Source: Photorhabdus cinerea (GTDB lineage Bacteria; Pseudomonadota; Gammaproteobacteria; Enterobacterales; Enterobacteriaceae). Taken from it: 64,000 nt of DNA. Positions 1 through 9,215 of this stretch are shown here, in pieces. A program made the translations under genes and the position numbers. How positions within the stretch are numbered: position 1 is the first letter of the stretch; each line of letters begins with the position of its first letter. Below the pieces are notes generated by a model that made no database searches, was not told where the DNA came from, and was given only the letters and a program-made list of their open reading frames with translations. The stretch is from assembly GCF_011189575.1 (NCBI RefSeq), contig NZ_PUJW01000003.1, forward strand, positions 186,001 to 250,000. The letters are read 5' to 3'.

Positions 1-1194
1 GATGCAGACGCAAACGCTTACCTGGATGAAATTATCGAAAATTTCAATGAACAGGATGCAATGCGTATCAAAACTATCGAACGCACCACCAACCACGATG
101 TCAAAGCAGTGGAATATTTTCTGAAAGAAAAAATTGCACATATTCCTGCACTACATAAAGTCTCCGAATTTATTCACTTTGCTTGTACTTCTGAGGATAT
201 CAACAACCTGTCTTATGCGCTGATGCTGCAAACAGCCCGTGAAGAAGTCCTTTTACCGCAATGGCGTCAGATAATTGATACTATCAAAAAAATGGCGGGT
301 GAATATCGAGACTTACCTCTGTTATCTCGTACTCACGGCCAACCGGCTACACCTTCCACTGTTGGTAAAGAGTTTGCAAACGTCGCTTACCGGATGGAAC
401 GCCAGTATCGCCAACTGGAACAAATCGAAATATTAGGCAAAATCAATGGTGCAGTAGGTAATTATAATGCCCATATAGCTGCTTACCCACAAGTTGACTG
501 GCATCAGTTCAGTGAAACTTTTGTGACTTCACTTGGCATCAAATGGAATCCATACACGACTCAAATCGAACCTCATGATTATATTGCTGAATTGTTCGAT
601 TCCATCGCCCGTTTCAACACGATTCTAATCGATTTCGACCGTGACACTTGGGGCTACATCGCTCTTAACCATTTCAAACAGAAAACAGTTGCTGGTGAAA
701 TCGGTTCTTCCACTATGCCACACAAAGTCAACCCAATTGACTTTGAAAACTCCGAAGGTAATCTGGGGCTGGCAAATGCGGTATTGGGTCATCTGGCCAG
801 TAAATTACCCGTTTCCCGCTGGCAGCGTGATCTGACAGATTCAACCGTCTTGCGTAACCTTGGTGTTGGTCTGGGATACGCTCTGATCGCTTATCAAGCT
901 ACGATGAAAGGCTTAAATAAGCTGGAAGTCAATGAACAACACCTGTTAGATGAGTTGGATCAGAATTGGGAAGTGCTTGCTGAACCCATCCAGACAGTTA
1001 TGCGTCGCTATGGTATCGAAAAGCCTTATGAGAAACTCAAAGAACTTACCCGCGGTAAACGTGTCAATGCTGAAGGGATGAAGACCTTTATCGATGGACT
1101 GGATTTACCCGAAGAAGAGAAAACACGTCTGAAAGCAATGACACCGGCAAATTATATTGGCCGTGCAATTACTCTGGTTGATGAATTGAAGTAA
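1..1194 (+). CDS. purB: Adenylosuccinate lyase, 5' end outside window
   Basis: Enzyme of purine synthesis that releases fumarate from SAICAR and from adenylosuccinate. The frame is open from base 1, so the gene begins upstream of the window; the first in-window ATG at 61 is internal, because the 20 codons before it already match the E. coli protein. Family signature GSSTMPHKVNP is present (around 700-735), as are the TSEDINN and SRTHGQPATPST segments. The C-terminus ends at the usual place (VDELK). In E. coli purB lies directly upstream of phoPQ, as it does here. A hairpin follows at 1205-1229. Confidence 0.97.
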   Translation, partial: DADANAYLDEIIENFNEQDAMRIKTIERTTNHDVKAVEYFLKEKIAHIPALHKVSEFIHFACTSEDINNLSYALMLQTAREEVLLPQWRQIIDTIKKMAGEYRDLPLLSRTHGQPATPSTVGKEFANVAYRMERQYRQLEQIEILGKINGAVGNYNAHIAAYPQVDWHQFSETFVTSLGIKWNPYTTQIEPHDYIAELFDSIARFNTILIDFDRDTWGYIALNHFKQKTVAGEIGSSTMPHKVNPIDFENSEGNLGLANAVLGHLASKLPVSRWQRDLTDSTVLRNLGVGLGYALIAYQATMKGLNKLEVNEQHLLDELDQNWEVLAEPIQTVMRRYGIEKPYEKLKELTRGKRVNAEGMKTFIDGLDLPEEEKTRLKAMTPANYIGRAITLVDELK

Positions 1195-1204
1195 TCGATC
1201 TTCC

Positions 1205-1229
1205 ACAGGCGGATAAAACATCCGTCTGT
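1205..1229 (+). terminator. Hairpin after purB
   Basis: Ten-base stem ACAGGCGGAT / ATCCGTCTGT (one G-T pair) with a 5-base loop, 10 bases after the purB stop. No T-run follows, so it may be a processing or pause hairpin instead of a strong intrinsic terminator. Confidence 0.6.
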
Positions 1230-1433
1230 TACTACCCTTATATAAACCAATCCCAAACACACATCAAAGTTATATTCTATATTTCCACTTGACGTCTTGC
1301 TGTTACATATCCATGTATCTAACATGTTTGGTGAGTCTATTGTATTGAATTTTTTGCTAGCAGTTTTGTCTATATAACAGTCTTAATGACCTGTTATCAT
1401 ATACTGCTTGTTGGAGTTTAGAAGGAATATTCC

Positions 1434-2102
1434 ATGCGGATATTGATTGTTGAAGACAATATGTTACTACGCCACCATTTAACGGTACAACTTCGTGACA
1501 CGGGTCATCTGGTTGATGCTGCCGCAAATGCTAAAGAAGCTGATTACTATCTGGCAGAGAGCGAACCCGATATCGCTATTGTTGACCTTGGTTTGCCCGG
1601 AGAAGACGGTTTGAGTCTGATCCGTCGCTGGCGCCAGAAAGATGAGAAACTCCCTATTCTTGTTCTGACCGCTCGTGAAAGCTGGCAGGAAAAAGTCACC
1701 GTTCTTGATGCCGGGGCGGATGACTATGTCACCAAGCCATTTCATCTTGAGGAAATCATTGCCCGTATGCAGGCACTCCTGCGCCGTAATAATGGGCTGG
1801 TTTCCCAAATTATTGAATTTCCCCCGTTCAGGATTGATCTGTCACGCAAGGAATTAACAATTTATGGTGAAAGTCTCAAACTGACGGCTTTTGAATATAA
1901 AATTGTTGAAATATTGATGTGTAATAGCGACAAAATTGTCACTAAAGAGTCATTAATGCGTCAATTATATTCCGATGCTGAACTGCGCGAAGGCCATTCC
2001 ATTGATGTTTTAATCGGGCGGTTAAGAAAGAAAATACAAGATATTTGGCCTTATGAAGCTATCGTGACTGTTCGCAGCCAAGGCTATCGCTTTGATGTAT
2101 AA
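1434..2102 (+). CDS. phoP: PhoP response regulator (OmpR/PhoB family)
   Basis: Cytoplasmic DNA-binding regulator that answers to low Mg2+, acid pH and cationic peptides through PhoQ. 222 aa, the usual length is about 223. The receiver domain (1-115) shows acidic residues E7/D8, phosphoacceptor D51 (IVDLGLPGEDG), T79 (LVLTARES) and K101 (VTKPF). The winged-helix effector domain follows (about 125-222), ending GYRFDV. Its 3' end overlaps the phoQ start by 8 bases, so the two are co-transcribed and probably translationally coupled. In Photorhabdus phoP is known to matter for insect virulence (recalled). I see no clean direct-repeat PhoP box in the 239 bases upstream. Confidence 0.96.
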   Translation: MRILIVEDNMLLRHHLTVQLRDTGHLVDAAANAKEADYYLAESEPDIAIVDLGLPGEDGLSLIRRWRQKDEKLPILVLTARESWQEKVTVLDAGADDYVTKPFHLEEIIARMQALLRRNNGLVSQIIEFPPFRIDLSRKELTIYGESLKLTAFEYKIVEILMCNSDKIVTKESLMRQLYSDAELREGHSIDVLIGRLRKKIQDIWPYEAIVTVRSQGYRFDV

Positions 2103-3585
2103 AATTTTAATGTGTAAAAAAGTGCTTAAACGTAAAAAGCAACCTTTTTCACTCCGTACCCGGTTTTTAATGGCGACTGCCGCAGTCATTCTGGCTCTGA
2201 CAATGTCTTATGGTATTGTTGCTATTGTCGGTTACCTGGTCAGTTTCGACAAAACCGCTTATACATTATTACGTAGTCAGAGTAACTTGTTTTTCAGCCT
2301 TGCTCAGTGGAACAACAATAAGCTGGATATTTCAGTACCACCCAATTTCACCCTAAATAACCCGTCATTGGTTCTAATTTATAACAACAAAGGCACTATC
2401 CTTTGGCGTCAACGCCATATCCCAAAAGTAGAAAGATCTATCCCGAGTGAATGGTTGAAGGAAGATGGTTTATATGAACTGGATACTGACCTGAAAAGCA
2501 GTCGAGACTTATTAAAAGACTCGACCAATATGCAGGGGCAATTAGGCAAACTTAATGCTCTCGACGAAAATGAAGATAACGAGCTAACCCATTCCGTTTC
2601 CGTTAATAGATATAATGCGACAACACATCTGCCAGAATTGACTATCGTAGTGATTGATACCATTCCACAGGACTTACAGAAAACAGTTCTGGTGTGGGAA
2701 TGGTTCGGCTATGTATTGATTGCCAACCTTATTCTGGTTATTCCATTAATCTGGCTAGCAGCTCACTGGAGTTTACGGCCAATCAAATCGCTTATTCATC
2801 AGGTCAGCTCGTTAGAAAAAGGTGAGCGAGAAAAATTGGATGAGAATCCACCGGCTGAGCTGCGGGGATTGGTTCGTAACCTCAATGTTCTGCTCAATAA
2901 TGAACGCAACCGCTATACAAAATACCGCACAACACTGGCTGATCTGACACACAGCCTGAAAACACCGCTAGCTGTTTTACAATCAACTCTCCGTTCTTTA
3001 CGCAGCAGTAAGCAGATGACCATTGAACAGGCGGAACCTATCATGCTTGAACAAATAGGCCGTATTTCTCAGCAGATAGGCTACTATTTGCACCGTGCCA
3101 GTATGCGCGGTGATAATAGTATCATTATGCGGGAAGTTTCTTCTGTTCCGGCTTTACTGGATAGTTTGTGCAGCGCTTTAACCAAAGTCTATCAACGCAA
3201 AGGAGTCAGTCTCACGTTAGATGTATCGCCGGAAATCACCTGGCTTGGTGAAAAAAATGACTTTATGGAAGTCATGGGCAATGTCCTGGAAAATGCCTGT
3301 AAGTATTGCCTTGAATTTGTCGAGGTCTCCGCAACTATGGATCATGATTCGGTAATGATCATTGTTGATGACGATGGACCTGGTGTTCCTATTAATAAAC
3401 GGGAAATGATTTTCCAGCGGGGACAACGTGTCGATACCTTACAACCGGGTCAGGGGCTTGGATTATCCATTGCTTCTGAAATCATCGAACAATATAAAGG
3501 AGATATCAGTATCAGTGACAGTCCGCTTGGCGGCGCCAGAATTTGCGTTATATTCCGTTGCCAGCAAATTAATGATGACGATTAG
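2095..3585 (+). CDS. phoQ: PhoQ sensor histidine kinase
   Basis: Inner-membrane sensor kinase partner of PhoP. Two membrane segments (about residues 21-48 and 202-228) flank a periplasmic sensor domain; an acidic patch (LDENEDNELTHSV) sits where E. coli PhoQ has its EDDDDAE cation-sensing surface. HAMP linker, H-box DLTHSLKTPLAVLQ with phosphorylated His at about 286, N-box NACKYC, and G-boxes DDGPG and GQGLGLS follow. The start is uncertain: TTG at 2092, ATG at 2095 and ATG at 2110 are all in frame. 2095 is chosen because AAGG lies about 11 bases upstream, whereas 2110 has no ribosome site. About 10 residues longer than E. coli PhoQ. Confidence 0.95.
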   Translation: MYKILMCKKVLKRKKQPFSLRTRFLMATAAVILALTMSYGIVAIVGYLVSFDKTAYTLLRSQSNLFFSLAQWNNNKLDISVPPNFTLNNPSLVLIYNNKGTILWRQRHIPKVERSIPSEWLKEDGLYELDTDLKSSRDLLKDSTNMQGQLGKLNALDENEDNELTHSVSVNRYNATTHLPELTIVVIDTIPQDLQKTVLVWEWFGYVLIANLILVIPLIWLAAHWSLRPIKSLIHQVSSLEKGEREKLDENPPAELRGLVRNLNVLLNNERNRYTKYRTTLADLTHSLKTPLAVLQSTLRSLRSSKQMTIEQAEPIMLEQIGRISQQIGYYLHRASMRGDNSIIMREVSSVPALLDSLCSALTKVYQRKGVSLTLDVSPEITWLGEKNDFMEVMGNVLENACKYCLEFVEVSATMDHDSVMIIVDDDGPGVPINKREMIFQRGQRVDTLQPGQGLGLSIASEIIEQYKGDISISDSPLGGARICVIFRCQQINDDD

Positions 3586-3668
3586 CCAAATATGCCTGTG
3601 TAGTCTGATACTCAATTTAACTATTTCGTTATAATATCCTAAAACTCACCTCAACTCAGGATGTCACT

Positions 3669-4790
3669 ATGGACTATCAGTTGAATCTGGACTGGCAGGC
3701 GTTTTTACAAAATCATTGGCAAAAACGGCCTCTGCTGATTAAACAAGGTCTTCGTCAATTCATTGATCCCCTTACTCCCGATGAACTGGCTGGCTTGGCT
3801 ATGGAAAATGAAGTTGACTGCCGCTTGGTCAGCCAGAAAAATGGCCGTTGGGATGTTTCCCATGGTCCATTCGAAAGTTACGATCATTTAGGTGAAAAAG
3901 ATTGGTCATTACTGGTACAGGCGGTTAACCACTGGCATCATCCCTCCTCTGCATTAATGCAACCATTCCGTGTGCTATCTGACTGGCGCATGGACGATCT
4001 GATGGTCTCTTTCTCTGTTCCTGGCGGGGGTGTTGGCCCACATCTTGACCAATACGATGTATTTATCATCCAGGGAATGGGACGCCGTCGCTGGCGCATT
4101 GGGGAGAAAGTGCCAATGAAACAACACTGCCCTCATCCTGATCTGCTACAAGTCGATTCATTTGATGCCATCATCGATGAAGAGATGGAGCCAGGCGATA
4201 TTCTCTATATTCCACCCGGATTTCCACATGAAGGCTACACCATTGAAGATTCACTGAATTACTCAGTTGGTTTTCGTGCACCTAATACCCGTGAGCTATT
4301 CAGTAGTTTTGCTGATTACCTACTAGCTAATGATTTAGGAGGCTATCGCTACAGTGATCCCAATCTGACTTTACGCGACAACCCGGCATTGGTGCAAAAA
4401 GATGAGCTATCCGCACTACACTCAATGATGAGTGAATTATTGACACAACCCGAAACTTTCCAACAATGGTTTGGTGAATTTATCTCTCAGTCACGGCATG
4501 AGCTTGATATTGCCCCACCAGAACCACCTTATGAAAGCGATGAAATTTATGAATTAATGAAACAAGGCGAAAATTTCCATCGTCTTAATGGATTACGGGT
4601 TATAAGAATCGGTGACCAATGCTTTGTTAACGGCGAATTAATAGATACACCTCATATTAATGCTACTGACGTTCTTTGCCACCACTATGAAATTAATGCC
4701 GAAATGCTTGGTGAAGCGATAGATGATGTTCGTTTTATCAGCCTGCTCACTGCATTAATAAACAGTGGTTACTGGTACTTTAATGATTAA
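3669..4790 (+). CDS. roxA: Ribosomal protein L16 arginine hydroxylase (JmjC)
   Basis: Fe(II)/2-oxoglutarate oxygenase (YcfD/RoxA) that hydroxylates an arginine of ribosomal protein uL16. 373 aa, the same length as E. coli YcfD. The JmjC iron triad is intact and falls at the E. coli numbering: H125 and D127 (GPHLDQYD) and H187 (PPGFPHEGY). A C-terminal winged-helix region follows. It lies in the conserved order phoQ-roxA-pepT, convergent with pepT, with a strong bidirectional hairpin between them. Confidence 0.95.
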   Translation: MDYQLNLDWQAFLQNHWQKRPLLIKQGLRQFIDPLTPDELAGLAMENEVDCRLVSQKNGRWDVSHGPFESYDHLGEKDWSLLVQAVNHWHHPSSALMQPFRVLSDWRMDDLMVSFSVPGGGVGPHLDQYDVFIIQGMGRRRWRIGEKVPMKQHCPHPDLLQVDSFDAIIDEEMEPGDILYIPPGFPHEGYTIEDSLNYSVGFRAPNTRELFSSFADYLLANDLGGYRYSDPNLTLRDNPALVQKDELSALHSMMSELLTQPETFQQWFGEFISQSRHELDIAPPEPPYESDEIYELMKQGENFHRLNGLRVIRIGDQCFVNGELIDTPHINATDVLCHHYEINAEMLGEAIDDVRFISLLTALINSGYWYFND

Positions 4791-4861
4791 TAAGGTGAAT
4801 CTAAACAGAGTCGTCCAAAAGTCCATTAATTCTGTTTAACTTCTAACTCGACTATTAATCT

Positions 4862-4898
4862 ACTGCCTTTTAATCATAACTTCCGATTAAAAGGCAGT
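4862..4898. terminator. Bidirectional hairpin between roxA and pepT
   Basis: Perfect 14-base stem ACTGCCTTTTAATC / GATTAAAAGGCAGT with a 9-base loop between two convergent genes. It can fold on either strand, so it probably ends both transcripts. Confidence 0.75.
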
Positions 4899-4925
4899 TA
4901 CCACAAGTTGCATTAATTATTGTTA

Positions 4926-5007
4926 TATACCCTTCATCTTTCAAGCTGCTGCTTTGTTGGCTGCGTTCACTTGCCGCCACGCTGCAATTTGAAATCTATT
5001 GGGTATA
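4926..5007 (-). repeat. ERIC element, short 82-bp form
   Basis: Bounded by TATACCC and GGGTATA ends. It matches the outer parts of the 127-bp copies at 49094 and 51533 but lacks the central 45 bases that carry the CCCCAGT...CTGGGG core. It ends 1 base before the pepT stop codon. The strand is relative to the copy at 14136. Confidence 0.9.
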
Positions 5008-5008
5008 G

Positions 5009-6271
5009 CTAATGCTGCAAAACACCTGAATTTTTCCCAATTTTTTTAGACAACAGAGCAGTCAATTCAGCAATACGCATGACAACACTTACAGCCTGTT
5101 CCATTCCTTCCAGCGAAACAAATTCATGTTTACCATGATAATTATATCCCCCCATAAATATATTCGGGCAAGGCAAACCACGAAATGACAATTGTGCTCC
5201 ATTAGTACCACCACGAATAGGCTTAATGATGGGTTCAATATCACAATCCAGCATTGCCTGTTTTGCAATATTAATAACATGCGGATATTTGATAACTTCA
5301 TCGTGCATATTGTAATAATTGTCATCGATAGCTAGTTCGATATAACAATCAGGATGTAACCCCTTACCTGCTTTTTCAGCAACTTTGATCATCTTCTTTT
5401 TACGTTCTTCGAAATTATCTCGATCAAAATCACGAATGATATAATGCATTTCAGCACGCTCTGCCGTACCTTTAATTCGTTGCAGATGATAAAAACCTTC
5501 ATATCCGTCCGTGTGTTCCGGCGTTTCTCCTGATGGTAATTCCTGATGAATGCGGATCGCCAGCGACAAAGCATTAATCATGACCCCTTTGGCATTACCA
5601 AAATGAATATTATTGCCAACAATCTTGACTGTTACTACCGCCGCATTAAAGTTTTCAAATGCCAATTCACCCACACCACCACCATCAACGGTATACGCCC
5701 ACTCAGCATCAAATGAATCAATATCAAAATAACGTGCTCCCTTACCTATCTCTTCGTCCGGTGTAAACGCTATGCGAATATCACCATGTAAAATATTGCT
5801 ATTCTTCAGACGAACCATTGCGGTAATGATTTCTGCAATACCCGCTTTATCATCGGCACCAAGCAGTGTTCTACCATCTGTGGTAATAAGCGTTTTTCCT
5901 AACATACTATGCAATACAGGAAACATAACTGGCGATAACACTTCATCACCGCATCCTAAAGCGATGTCACCACCCCGGTAATTTTCCAACATTTGTGGGT
6001 TCACATTTTTTCCAGAAAAATCTGGCGAAGTATCAAGATGAGCAATAAAACCGATAACCGGTACAGGCCACGATGTATTAGCCGGTAATGTTGCCATCAC
6101 ACAGCCATGCTCACTTTGTACCACATTAGAGAAACCTAGCTCTATTAGCTCCTGCTTCAATGCCTTGGCAAGTTTAAGCTGACCATTACTGCTAGGAATG
6201 GTTTTCGCTGACAGTTTTGACTGAGTATCAAAAGAAATGTATTTAAAAAAACGCTCTAATAATCTGTCCAT
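5009..6271 (-). CDS. pepT: Peptidase T (tripeptidase)
   Basis: Dinuclear zinc M20 aminotripeptidase of the cytosol. 420 aa against 408 in E. coli. Metal and catalytic motifs are visible: FIAHLDTSPDFSG, TTDGRTLLGADDKAG, TPDEEIGKGA (catalytic Glu pair), YTVDGGG and, near the end, YNYHGKHEFVS. The usual C-terminus (MRIAELTA) continues here for about 12 extra residues and stops 1 base from an ERIC element, which suggests the insertion or its neighbourhood reshaped the 3' end. In E. coli the potABCD operon lies next to pepT; it is absent here and cobB follows directly. Confidence 0.95.
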   Translation of the reverse strand: MDRLLERFFKYISFDTQSKLSAKTIPSSNGQLKLAKALKQELIELGFSNVVQSEHGCVMATLPANTSWPVPVIGFIAHLDTSPDFSGKNVNPQMLENYRGGDIALGCGDEVLSPVMFPVLHSMLGKTLITTDGRTLLGADDKAGIAEIITAMVRLKNSNILHGDIRIAFTPDEEIGKGARYFDIDSFDAEWAYTVDGGGVGELAFENFNAAVVTVKIVGNNIHFGNAKGVMINALSLAIRIHQELPSGETPEHTDGYEGFYHLQRIKGTAERAEMHYIIRDFDRDNFEERKKKMIKVAEKAGKGLHPDCYIELAIDDNYYNMHDEVIKYPHVINIAKQAMLDCDIEPIIKPIRGGTNGAQLSFRGLPCPNIFMGGYNYHGKHEFVSLEGMEQAVSVVMRIAELTALLSKKIGKNSGVLQH

Positions 6272-6327
6272 TGTTCTCTTCCCCCCGGGACTTTAGCTAT
6301 CCATTATGAGGAAGAGAAACACAATAA

Positions 6328-7170
6328 TTATTGCGTCAAATCAGCTTTAAATTCTTTTATCTTATCAATTAACCTTTGGACATACTCATCCACTATTTTA
6401 CTGGCTGGTCCATAGTGCTTTTCATCAAACAGGCTTTCTACCTGACTCGGTTCCAGATTCAATTCCACCGTATGTGCGCCTGATAGTTTAGCTTCATGCA
6501 CAAATCCAGCCGCAGGATAAACATGCCCGGAGGTGCCGATCGCAATGAAAATATCTGCCTGAGCCAGTGCAGAATAGATCTCTTCCATACCAAAAGGCAT
6601 TTCACCAAACCAAACAATATGTGGACGCAACGGTGATGGGAACTGACAGCAATGGCAGCGCTCATCTGTAGCCAGTGCACCTGTCCATTCAAACACTTGC
6701 CCAGATTGGCAGCAACGGATCTTGAGTAACTCACCGTGCATATGTACCGTGCGGCAACTACCTGCCCGTTCATGAAGATTATCGATATTCTGAGTAATCA
6801 ACAGAAAATGGTCACCAAGTTCATGCTCCAGCGCTGCCAAAGCATAATGCGCTGTGTTCGGCTTTATATCCGATTGTTGGAGCTGACGCCGCCGGGCATT
6901 ATAAAACGCCTGTACCAAGTTTGGATCTTTCTGAAAACCTTCAGGTGTAGCAACATCTTCCACCCGATGTTCTTCCCACAACCCATCAGAAGAACGGAAA
7001 GTCCGAATGCCCGATTCAGCTGAAATACCCGCACCAGTCAATACCACTACGTAAGGTTTTTTCATATCAAGTGCCAATCGATTATCCCTATAGAAAATTC
7101 GGCTACGAAACCGCTGATGCCTCAAACGCTTTACCTTACGAAATCGACAAAGCCGACGACGAACACGCAT
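6328..7170 (-). CDS. cobB: NAD-dependent protein deacylase (sirtuin CobB)
   Basis: Removes acetyl and other acyl groups from lysines using NAD+. 280 aa, matching the long E. coli isoform with a basic N-terminal leader (residues 1-30, Arg/Lys-rich). A second in-frame ATG at codon 36 (7065) could give the short isoform known in enterics. The Rossmann motif GAGISAESGIRTFR, NAD/catalytic motifs TQNIDNLHERAG and HMHGELL, paired cysteines CC...CHCC, and GTSGHVYPAAGF are present. It sits downstream of lolE; nagK, which separates the two in E. coli, is missing. Confidence 0.95.
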   Translation of the reverse strand: MRVRRRLCRFRKVKRLRHQRFRSRIFYRDNRLALDMKKPYVVVLTGAGISAESGIRTFRSSDGLWEEHRVEDVATPEGFQKDPNLVQAFYNARRRQLQQSDIKPNTAHYALAALEHELGDHFLLITQNIDNLHERAGSCRTVHMHGELLKIRCCQSGQVFEWTGALATDERCHCCQFPSPLRPHIVWFGEMPFGMEEIYSALAQADIFIAIGTSGHVYPAAGFVHEAKLSGAHTVELNLEPSQVESLFDEKHYGPASKIVDEYVQRLIDKIKEFKADLTQ

Positions 7171-7263
7171 ACTGATTTCCTTTAAGATTTCTCAATAATG
7201 CTTAGGTTTCTGTTTCCTTCACACCATAGCGCTTTTGGTTAGCGGATGCCAATAATAGGTTTA

Positions 7264-8511
7264 TTATTTCCCACTTAAAATCCGTGCCGGATCAAGCTTG
7301 CTTGCCCGTCTTGCCGGATACCAACTTGCCAGCAAACTCAAAATCAGCGCAGTTGCTAAAACGTACAAAACATCCATGCTATGTAACTCTGATGGTAAGA
7401 AATCAATGAAGTAAACATCACCGGAAAGGAATTGATGGCCGATCAGCTTTTCCAGTCCATGGATAAGTGAAGTCAGATTAAGTGATGCTAATATTCCAAC
7501 TACAGCACCTGCGATACTGCCAGTCATCCCCGCCAGTAACCCATACCAGAGAAAAACCGCTCTGATTTGTCCGTCTTTTGCTCCCAGTGTTCGCAAAATA
7601 GCGATATCTCTGCTTTTATCTTTTACCGCCATAACCAAGGTAGAAACGATATTGAAACACGCCACACCAATCACCAGAATCATTGCCAGATACATAATGC
7701 TGCGTACCATCTGAATATCCTGATACATATAGCCGTAATTCCTTATCCAGCTACTGATATAGACATATTCCTGTGATGCTTCTCCAGCAGCCCTTACCCG
7801 CCGATCAGCGGCAAACACATCATCAACCTTGATAGCAATTCCGGTGATCCCTTGGCTATAATCCAGATATTGTTGCGCATCGGCTAAAGGAATCAGAGCC
7901 AGACTATGATCAAGTAAGCCACTCAGTTGAAAAATCCCGCTGACCTGTAAACGAATCCGTTTTGGTTGCAACAACTTCATTTCTGGATCGCTGTTTGGGA
8001 TCATAACCGTCAGCCAATCGCCCTGTTTAACCTTCAAAGCATTAGCAACCCCTTGCCCAAGAATGATCTGTTGATGGCCCGCCTGAAAGTGTTGCCATAC
8101 ATTATTCTGCACAAACGTTGGTAATGAGCTAACCTGAGCCTCTGTGACTAAATCAACGCCTCTTACCTGAACAGCATGTAGACTAGCACCTTTTTCCATC
8201 AATCCAGTGAAAGTAATATAAGGTGAAGCAGCAACCACGCCAGTTGTGTTTTTCACCCGTTCTAATGCAGATTGCCACTGTTCAAAAGGCTGATTCACCG
8301 CATAGATTTCACCATGAGGAACAACTGAAAGTATCCGGCTCCTCAGTTCCCGTTCAAAACCATTCATGGCACTCAAGCCAATAATCAGGACTGCAACACC
8401 AAGCATAATTCCCAAAGTAGAAATCACTGAAATCAAGGAGACCATTCCACCACGACGGCGTCCCCGGCTGAATCGAAGAGCAGTAACTAAAGAAAGAGGC
8501 AAATTTGCCAT
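7264..8511 (-). CDS. lolE: LolE, lipoprotein-releasing ABC permease subunit
   Basis: Inner-membrane subunit of LolCDE, which extracts mature outer-membrane lipoproteins and hands them to LolA. 415 aa with an N-terminal membrane segment (about 25-47), a large periplasmic domain and three C-terminal segments (about 270-300, 315-345, 378-398), the MacB/FtsX-like layout. The start ATG overlaps the lolD stop by one base (TAATG), so translation is coupled. Last gene of lolC-lolD-lolE. Confidence 0.95.
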   Translation of the reverse strand: MANLPLSLVTALRFSRGRRRGGMVSLISVISTLGIMLGVAVLIIGLSAMNGFERELRSRILSVVPHGEIYAVNQPFEQWQSALERVKNTTGVVAASPYITFTGLMEKGASLHAVQVRGVDLVTEAQVSSLPTFVQNNVWQHFQAGHQQIILGQGVANALKVKQGDWLTVMIPNSDPEMKLLQPKRIRLQVSGIFQLSGLLDHSLALIPLADAQQYLDYSQGITGIAIKVDDVFAADRRVRAAGEASQEYVYISSWIRNYGYMYQDIQMVRSIMYLAMILVIGVACFNIVSTLVMAVKDKSRDIAILRTLGAKDGQIRAVFLWYGLLAGMTGSIAGAVVGILASLNLTSLIHGLEKLIGHQFLSGDVYFIDFLPSELHSMDVLYVLATALILSLLASWYPARRASKLDPARILSGK

Positions 8512-9215
8512 TACAATGCTCCCGTCAGGGTCAATTCATCTTGCAAATAACCGTCACGCATCTCCACCTGACGATCCAATTTGCTGGCAAGTTTCAAATC
8601 ATGGGTAACCACCAAAAACCCAGTTCCCTGCTGCCGGTTAAGTTTACCCAGTAACTCAAAAATGCTATCTGCATTACGTAAATCAAGGTTGCCAGTGGGC
8701 TCATCAGCCAAAACTAAAGAAGGTTCATTAACTAATGCTCTGGCAATCGCCACACGCTGACGTTCACCACCCGATAATTCTGATTGGCGGTGATGAGCCC
8801 GCTTCTCCAGACCAACAGCAGCCAACATTTCCAACGCTTTCTTCTGTGCTTGATTCCGGTTTTTACCGCCAATCAGCAGCGGCATAGCCACATTTTCTAT
8901 CGCGTTAAAATCTGGCAACAGATGATGAAACTGATAAATAAAGCCTAATTCATGATTGCGCAATTCTGCTCTGGCTCTGGAAGACATTTTATTCAGAGAC
9001 TTCCCTTTAAACAAAACGTCACCGGAAGTCGGTGTATCCAATCCACCAAGCAAATGCAGTAACGTACTCTTACCTGACCCTGAACTCCCTACAATCGCCA
9101 TCATTTCGCCCTGATTGATAGCAAAAGTGACATTTTTCAGTACTTCGGTCAGTACTTGCCCTTCCTGATATTTTTTACACAGATTATTACACAACAATAA
9201 TGGTTGATTATTCAT
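8511..9215 (-). CDS. lolD: LolD, lipoprotein-releasing ABC ATPase
   Basis: ATP-hydrolysing subunit of LolCDE. 234 aa from the ATG at 9215; longer in-frame extensions only read into lolC and lack the family sequence. Walker A GSSGSGKST, Q-loop FIYQFHHLLPDF, signature LSGGERQR, Walker B LVLADEPTGNLD and H-loop VTHD are all intact. The start lies 8 bases inside the end of lolC and the stop overlaps lolE by one base, giving a tightly coupled operon. Confidence 0.96.
   Translation of the reverse strand: MNNQPLLLCNNLCKKYQEGQVLTEVLKNVTFAINQGEMMAIVGSSGSGKSTLLHLLGGLDTPTSGDVLFKGKSLNKMSSRARAELRNHELGFIYQFHHLLPDFNAIENVAMPLLIGGKNRNQAQKKALEMLAAVGLEKRAHHRQSELSGGERQRVAIARALVNEPSLVLADEPTGNLDLRNADSIFELLGKLNRQQGTGFLVVTHDLKLASKLDRQVEMRDGYLQDELTLTGAL

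Noticed and set aside
1195..1433. PhoP box upstream of phoP
   Set aside because: TGTTTG at about 1325 has no second copy at the right spacing; not supportable.
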